From: JAXMBN01 sp046349875
GTDB taxonomy: Bacteria > Planctomycetota > Planctomycetia > Pirellulales > Pirellulaceae
NCBI GenBank assembly: GCA_046349875.1
Contig: JAXMBN010000002.1
Location: 159,193 to 223,192 of the forward strand
Direction of reading: 5' to 3'
Length of the DNA: 64,000 nucleotides
This document shows, piece by piece, positions 58,256 to 64,000 of this stretch (positions within the stretch are counted from its first letter, which is position 1; each line of letters opens with the position of its first letter). A program made the position numbers and the translations under genes. The notes below the pieces were generated by a model, which saw nothing but the letters and a program-made list of their open reading frames with translations, had not been told where the DNA came from and searched no databases.

Positions 58256-59329
58256 ATGTTGGGTGAACTACTGAAAAAACCGTTGGGAATGGCCCTTCTC
58301 TTGGCCGGGGCCGCTGGCGGACCCTATGTCCTCTACGAGACCGATGCCGGAAAGATCGCTCGGCAATCCTCGTCCAGTTGGTTCGGTTCAGCCCAATCCA
58401 ATCCGAATAGTTGGAGCAATCCGCTCGATCCGAATAGCTTGATCGTTCCCAACGATCCTCTCTTTTCCAATTCTTCGCTTACCAGTTCCACGAGTGGAGC
58501 GGCTTCAACAGGTTATGTTCCAAGTGGCGTGCCTGTCTCCTATCCGTCCTATGGATCAGTTCCCAATCAGACGATAGCATCGATGCCGGTTGCCAACGCA
58601 AGCTCTGCGTCGCCAGCGATGGGGTATCCTTCGACGATCCCCAATCCTGCATCACCCGCACCAGCTACTATGTTGACTTCGGGTAAACCTTTGGATGCTT
58701 CATCGGTACCCATTTCGAATGGTTTCATCGGGCCATCGCGAGCTGTTCCAGGTGGAACGGCCGAGCTTTGGAATTACACGACAGGAGTGCCAACACTACC
58801 ACAGCTACAACAAAATAATGCGAGTAAGCCTATCGTCGGAGGTCCGGTCCGCGACCTTCGTGATGTGATTCGCTTCGACATCACACCAGGTTGGGTTGCG
58901 CAGAATTTTGGTCGAGTATCGACGGTCCTGGCTGACGTTCAACTGGATGGATTGCGAACACCGTTGGTGACCGGGACATCGACGTCCGATATGGCGGGAA
59001 CGATCACCTACTATTTTGATAATCAACAGATACTGCGGCGAGTCAACTTGCAAGGCCTAACCGGGGATCCCTCTGGTATCGCTCAGCTTATGCAGCAGTA
59101 CTACCATTTGCAACCTGAAAAAACGCTTGGCGGTCATCTGTATACATCGCGATGGAATAATAAAGTGACCAGTATGTTGCATGTGGCACCAGCACCCATC
59201 ATGTATTCCACTTCTCAGAACTCGAACTTCACTGTCTTCTTGGAATTGAATCAACCGTCCATGCCTTATGGGTTGAGTCAGGAAGCAATGAGTATCTTGC
59301 AAACCGGCCACCAAATCCAGCGCTGGTAA
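58256..59329 (+). CDS. Anchored Ser/Pro/Asn-rich protein with a conserved C-terminal domain
   Basis: A 357-residue protein from ATG 58256. A single N-terminal membrane segment (LGMALLLAGAAGGPYVLY) leads to a low-complexity Ser/Pro/Asn/Ala linker (about residues 30-185) and a folded C-terminal domain (about 190-357) with DLRDVIRFDITPGWVAQNFG. The architecture recalls a planctomycete-specific DUF6690-type family; function unknown. The 245 bases before it hold no supported gene. Confidence 0.77.
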   Translation: MLGELLKKPLGMALLLAGAAGGPYVLYETDAGKIARQSSSSWFGSAQSNPNSWSNPLDPNSLIVPNDPLFSNSSLTSSTSGAASTGYVPSGVPVSYPSYGSVPNQTIASMPVANASSASPAMGYPSTIPNPASPAPATMLTSGKPLDASSVPISNGFIGPSRAVPGGTAELWNYTTGVPTLPQLQQNNASKPIVGGPVRDLRDVIRFDITPGWVAQNFGRVSTVLADVQLDGLRTPLVTGTSTSDMAGTITYYFDNQQILRRVNLQGLTGDPSGIAQLMQQYYHLQPEKTLGGHLYTSRWNNKVTSMLHVAPAPIMYSTSQNSNFTVFLELNQPSMPYGLSQEAMSILQTGHQIQRW

Positions 59330-59886
59330 CCGCATGCGTTATGCTCCGCGGCAGATGGTCCTACGTACCCTCAGTTGTGAGTTGTGAAGTTGCACGTTCG
59401 TATTGTTCACAACCCGATACGAAAATGACGGACTGGCGTTCTTAAGATTCTTGGCAAAGTCTGGGAATGGCCTCGGTGACGTCTTCGGAAGCTGCGCGTC
59501 CCTTGCTAACGCTTTTTGAGGTTGCGCATTTGAGTATTATCACAACCCGAAGCGTCAGCGAGGGACTGACTTTTGCAGTGTCTTTGCCCTGTCCCTGACA
59601 TTCCTTGCTAACGCTACGTGGTATGAAGAATGCCGTCCTCGCTGACTTCGGGTTGAGAAAACCAAGGCTTTCTGCACGTCGACCGCTCATTAGCACGCTT
59701 CAAAACTAACGCTGCGGGTTATGAAGAATGACGCCACTTGCTGATTCTGCGGGTTGTGAAATTCGGGCAAAACAAGACGCGTGGGCGGTAGCCGGTTTTG
59801 GTAATACGCGAATGGCCCGGTTTGCATCTTGTGGGAGGGAATGTCAATTTGACACGTCTTAGCCTGCACAGGGAGCTCATCAAAAA
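59330..59886. repeat. Intergenic repeat cluster, copy B
   Basis: About 557 bases without a gene. It carries 59651-59688 (inverted near copy of 45550-45587) and 59550-59599 (inverted copy of 45641-45690), plus several short variants of TTGCTAACGCT, CTTCGGGTTG and GTTGTGAA. Probably the same dispersed element family as at 45.5-46 kb. Confidence 0.65.
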
Positions 59887-62548
59887 ACGACATTTCGATT
59901 CGACAAACTTACGGTTAAAGCGCAGAAGCGGTGGCCGAGGCTCAGGCTAAGGCGCATAGAACTCGGGAACCCCGGTCGATTCATTGCATTTGCTGAACGC
60001 ACTGATTTCAGAGCAAGAAGGGTCTTGAAGGCTGGCCTCTTCTCAAAAAAGATTGGCGTCGACATAGCATCCCTGACCGCGATGGTGGACCGCGAAGTGC
60101 AGCGGCTCCCCAAGACATCGGGAGGTAGAACAGCTGGCATCAATCCTGCAGCTTTCAGAAGGTATTTGAAGCAGCTGCTGCAAGCGAGTGAAGGGATGAA
60201 AGATGAATTCATCAGCACCGAACATATGATGCTGGGACTTGCCAAGGTTCCGTGCAAAGCCAGCGAACTCTTAAAAGCTCAACGGTGTCGCCGAGAAAAG
60301 ATCTGTTCAAGGTTTTGAAGCAGTTCGTGGGTCTGGTCGTGTCACCGATCAGAATCCAGAAGGCAAGTTTCAGGCATTGGAAAAGTATGGGATCGACCTC
60401 GTTACTCAAGCCAGTAAGAACAAGCTTGATCCCGTCATTGGACGCGATCAAGAAATTCGACGAGTGATCCAAGTCTTGTCACGACGTACCAAGAACAATC
60501 CGGTATTGATCGGTGAGCCAGGGGTTGGCAAAACCGCGATTGCAGAAGGATTGACGCATCGTCCGGGGATGTCCCCAAAGCTTGAAGAACAAGCGAGTCA
60601 TCTCGTTGGATTTGGGCGCATCAGTTTGCAGAGGACAAAGTTCCGAGGAGAATTCGAAGAGCGACTCAAAGCGGTTCTTCGCGAAGTGAAGGATGCTGGC
60701 GGAGATGTCATTCTTTTCATCGACGAATTGCACAATGTTGTTGGGGCCGGTTCTGCAGAAGGAAGTAGCGACGCAGCGAATCTTCTCAAACCCGAACTTG
60801 CTCGTGGCCAATTGCGATGCATCGGTGCAACCACGCTCGATGAGTATCGCAAGTACATCGAAAAAGATGCTGCCCTGGAACGAAGATTCCAACCAGTTTA
60901 TGTCGGTGAACCTTCGGTCGAGGATACCATAACCATTCTCCGTGGGCTGAAGGCGCGTTATGAGGCTCACCATGGCGTCAAGATTCGTGATTCGGCTTTG
61001 GTCGCTGCTGCGAATCTGTCCAATCGTTACATCACCGATCGATTCTTGCCAGACAAGGCGATCGACTTAGTAGATGAAGCCGCAAGTCGTTTGGCCATGG
61101 AGCGCGAAAGCGTTCCCACCGAAATCGATCAGGTGCAACGACGATTGCGCCAGTTGGAATTGGCTCAACGACAATTGACGGAAGAAGGAGATACCTCGAC
61201 CGAAGATCAATTGGCCGATGTCGAAGAAGAAATGAAGACGTTGCAAGAGCAGTTGGCCAATCTTCGCGAACAATGGGAAGCCGAAAAGATGGGATTGTCG
61301 GATGTGAAGAGCGTTCGGCAAGCCTTGGACAAGTGCGAACTCGATTTCAAAAAGTTAGAAGCTGCCATCAAAGAAAAGCAGTCGTCTGGATTTGCTGTTT
61401 CCGAGCAAGATTATCAAAAGCTATTCGAATTGGATCAGCAACGAAGAAAACTGCGACAGCAGATTGAACAAGAAGAAGAGAGTACACCGAAGGAAACGAC
61501 GAATGTTCGACGGTTGTTGCGAACCGAAGTGACATCGGATGAAATTGCCGAAGTCGTCAGTTCTTGGACCGGCGTTCCGGTCACGCGAATGATGGAAACG
61601 GAACGCGCCAAGTTGTTGGTGATGGAGGATCGTTTGCATCAACGACTGGTCGGTCAAGATAAAGCAGTGGAAGCAGTTTCCAATGCGGTGCGTCGCAGTC
61701 GGAGTGGATTGCAAGATCCCAATCGTCCGATTGGTTCTTTCTTGTTTCTTGGCCCTACCGGTGTCGGTAAAACAGAACTATGCAAGGCCTTGGCTGAAGT
61801 CATGTTCGATGATGAGCAAGCCATGGTGCGGATTGATATGAGCGAGTTCATGGAACGCCACACGGTGAGCCGTTTGATTGGAGCTCCTCCAGGGTATGTT
61901 GGGTACGAGGAAGGTGGCAAGCTGACCGAAGCCGTTCGACGAAGACCCTATTCGGTGCTTCTGTTGGATGAAATCGAGAAGGCTCATCCCGATGTGTTCA
62001 ATGTCCTCTTACAAGTTTTGGATGATGGACGATTGACCGATGGGCATGGGCGAACAGTCGATTTTACGAATACGGTGATCGTGATGACGAGTAATATCGG
62101 AAGTCCGATCATTCAGCGGATTGCTGAAGAGGGTGGAGCGGCCGATGAGATGGTGGATGCCGTGCAAGATGTTTTGAAGACCAAATTCTTGCCTGAGTTC
62201 CTCAATCGCATCGATGAAACTATTGTCTTTGAGCCGCTCAGGCAAACGCAGATTCACGATATCGTGAAACTGCAACTCAAGCGGCTTGAAAAGCAACTTG
62301 CGGCCAATCACATGGATTTGGAGGTGACCGATCGAGCCATCGATGCCATCGCCGATGAAGGGTTTGATCCTGCATTCGGAGCACGACCGCTCAAGAGAGT
62401 CATTCAGCGTCGGATCCAAAATGCATTGGCGACGGAACTGTTGCGGGGAGAAATTCCTGAAGGAAGCACCATCGAAGTCGACTACCAAAATGAGGACTTC
62501 CTGTTTCGCATTCGCAAGGAAGCAGACAAGCCAACCCATGTTTCCTAG
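59887..62548 (+). pseudogene. clpB: ClpB disaggregase with a broken N-terminal part
   Basis: ClpB/Hsp104-type AAA+ chaperone that, with DnaK, rescues aggregated proteins. The N-domain is readable in pieces: TFRFDKLTVKAQ from an ACG where ATG is expected (59887), AEAVAEAQAKA, LHLLNALISEQEG, KKIGVDIASLTAMVDREVQ and DEFISTEHMMLGLAKV. They fall in different frames, with about five indels before 60320. A further out-of-frame stretch at about 60560-60645 would read RIVRG and SLKNKRVISLDLGA in another frame. From about 60650 the gene is clean: Walker A GEPGVGKT (first, before the second break) and GPTGVGKTE (second), coiled-coil middle domain, to the stop. Internal ATG 60377 could give an N-domain-less product. 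Confidence 0.87.
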
Positions 62549-62606
62549 TGATTCGTGAGTTGCATCTTGGGCCAATCCAAGAGTCGTTCGAACGATGTTC
62601 CAACGC

Positions 62607-62636
62607 GAAGGCAGGTGGAAACACCTGCCTTCTTGC
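62607..62636 (+). terminator. Terminator after clpB
   Basis: GAAGGCAGGTG and CACCTGCCTTC form a perfect 11-bp stem with a GAAA tetraloop, followed by TTGCGTT. The T tract is short, but the stem strength and position support a terminator. Confidence 0.78.
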
Positions 62637-62700
62637 GTTAGTGGATGCGGCCAGCCACAATCAGGCTTCCCACCAACCTTTCCTCACAACGGTAGTTTCG

Positions 62701-64000
62701 ATGATGCACCGTCGATCGTTTATCACGCAATCTCTGTTGGCTTCACTGATGGCATCCACTACCTCGCGAGCCATCGCAAGAGGCGTTGAATCGTGGGGCA
62801 GTAGCGATGGGTTGCCTCCGATTCGACGAATCACACAGGGGCCCAAGTTTCATTGGCGGGGTTATTACGACAAGTGGCTATTCGATGTGACCAATCGCTT
62901 TGTCGTTGCCAATGAAGTTGACTTTGAACATCGCACACCCGAAGCAGATGATACGCTAACGGTCGGAATGATCGATCTCCAAGATCGCGATCGATGGATA
63001 CCGCTTGGAACATCGCGAGCTTGGAACTGGCAACAAGGCTGCATGTTGCAATGGGTTCCTGGCGAAGGACCAAGCCGAGTCCTTTGGAATGACCGCGAAG
63101 ATGGGAATTTCGTGTCGTATCTGTTGGATGTGGCAACGGGAAAACGCACGACGCTACCGATGCCCATCTATTGCATTGCACCCGATGGGCGTTGGGGATT
63201 AAGCGTCGATTTTCGACGATTGAACGACTGTCGTCCTGGATATGGCTACGCGGGCATCGCGGATCCCTATGCCGATCTTGTGGCACCGAGCCAGACCGGA
63301 ATATGGAAAGTGGACTTCGTTACGGGCAAGTCTCAACTATTGCTAAGTTACGAACAGATTGCGGCCATGGAATATGACGACGAAGCCAAGTTTGCATTCG
63401 ATCCCAAGAGATCGAAGCATTGGTTCAATCATCTTTTGATCAATCCTACCGGGGATCGATTCTTGTTTTTGCATCGATGGCGAGAAGTGCCTGCGGGAGC
63501 GACACGAGACAAAATTGCCAAAACGGGATTCGCGACCCGAATGATTACCTGCAACCCAGATGGAACGGATCCTTTCGTAGTGGATCCGCTTGGAAAGACC
63601 TCGCACTTTGTGTGGCGAGACGCAACGTCGATCTGCGCGTGGGCTTACCATCCAACATTTCGCGATCGATTCTATTTGTTTCACGATCGAAGTCGAAAGG
63701 TAGAAGCCGTCGGCCCCCATGTGATGACGCAGAACGGACACAACACCTACGTACCCACGACAAACCAACAGTGGATACTCAACGATACCTATCCCGATAA
63801 GGGACGCCAACAGCATCCCTATCTGTATCATGTGCCTAGCGACCGACGCGTCGATCTGGCTCATTTATTGTCGCCCGAAGCCTACACTGGCGAGTGGCGT
63901 TGTGACAATCATCCAAGTGCAAGCCGCGATGGCAAATGGGCCGTCGTCGATTCGACCCACGAAGGCCTGGGGCGCCAAGTGTATCTGATCGATATCAACG
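62701..64000 (+). CDS. Tat-exported beta-propeller-like protein, 3' end missing
   Basis: A frame open for 433 codons from ATG 62701 (or the next ATG, 62704) to the end of the window, so the gene continues. The start carries a twin-arginine signal (MHRRSFITQSLLASLMAS). The body contains propeller-like strands of the TolB/oligogalacturonate-lyase type, e.g. PDGRWGLSVDF, INPTGDRFLFLHRW, SRDGKWAVVDSTHEG and VYLIDIN. Periplasmic; the possible substrate (sugar or polymer) is not resolved. Confidence 0.85.
   Translation, partial: MMHRRSFITQSLLASLMASTTSRAIARGVESWGSSDGLPPIRRITQGPKFHWRGYYDKWLFDVTNRFVVANEVDFEHRTPEADDTLTVGMIDLQDRDRWIPLGTSRAWNWQQGCMLQWVPGEGPSRVLWNDREDGNFVSYLLDVATGKRTTLPMPIYCIAPDGRWGLSVDFRRLNDCRPGYGYAGIADPYADLVAPSQTGIWKVDFVTGKSQLLLSYEQIAAMEYDDEAKFAFDPKRSKHWFNHLLINPTGDRFLFLHRWREVPAGATRDKIAKTGFATRMITCNPDGTDPFVVDPLGKTSHFVWRDATSICAWAYHPTFRDRFYLFHDRSRKVEAVGPHVMTQNGHNTYVPTTNQQWILNDTYPDKGRQQHPYLYHVPSDRRVDLAHLLSPEAYTGEWRCDNHPSASRDGKWAVVDSTHEGLGRQVYLIDIN

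Overview
The window looks like a chromosome segment of a planctomycete, probably of the Pirellulales. This is inferred from gene content: an orphan SpoVG with a zinc ribbon next to ispE, several secreted PQQ-like and FG-GAP propeller proteins, Tat-exported dehydrogenase-like and propeller proteins, two DUF58/von Willebrand (Bat-type) modules, and weak or absent Shine-Dalgarno signals at many starts. I cannot name the genus from sequence alone.

Layout. 0-21 kb is host chromosome: the 3' part of a membrane-anchored M1 peptidase, a Cys/Pro-rich secreted protein, aconitase, an LRR-like membrane protein, a broken FG-GAP gene, a ferritin-like candidate, xseA, a PqaA-like protein, two alpha/beta hydrolases, a cyclase-like/beta-lactamase fusion, a trypsin-like protease and small membrane proteins. 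21.46-30.21 kb is an 8.75-kb integrative element inserted in the 3' end of tRNA-Val(GAC). It is bounded by 15-bp direct repeats and carries a tyrosine integrase, an excisionase-like HTH protein, a helicase-loader-like protein plus DnaB-like helicase, and an isolated phage tape-measure-like protein. It has no recognisable terminase, portal or capsid gene. 30.3-45.5 kb is host again: infC with an apparent ATC start, a DUF58/vWA pair, trxA, ispE-spoVG, hrpB, a Tat-exported Gfo/Idh/MocA protein, a membrane protein with a disordered tail, and asnS. 45.5-64 kb holds two clusters of a dispersed intergenic repeat around a giant PQQ-like gene and a full moxR-DUF58-BatA-vWA operon, then clpB and a Tat-exported propeller protein cut by the window end.

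The element is the most interesting part. Its genes are tightly packed, often with ATGA or TAATG overlaps. Both ends carry the same tandem 12-mer, suggesting integrase arm sites. Excision would replace the last 17 integrase residues (read from antisense tRNA) with a 63-residue tail encoded at the far end. GCCGGC occurs about 25 times inside the element and, by eye, once in the other 55 kb. A satellite or phage-plasmid-like element that brings its own tail ruler is a reasonable hypothesis, not a demonstrated one.

Six host genes (an FG-GAP gene, xseA, ispE, asnS, a PQQ-like gene and clpB) are broken by frameshifts or a stop. Because several should be essential and some breaks lie at 4-base homopolymers, sequence error is at least as likely as gene decay. 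No such break was seen in the element.
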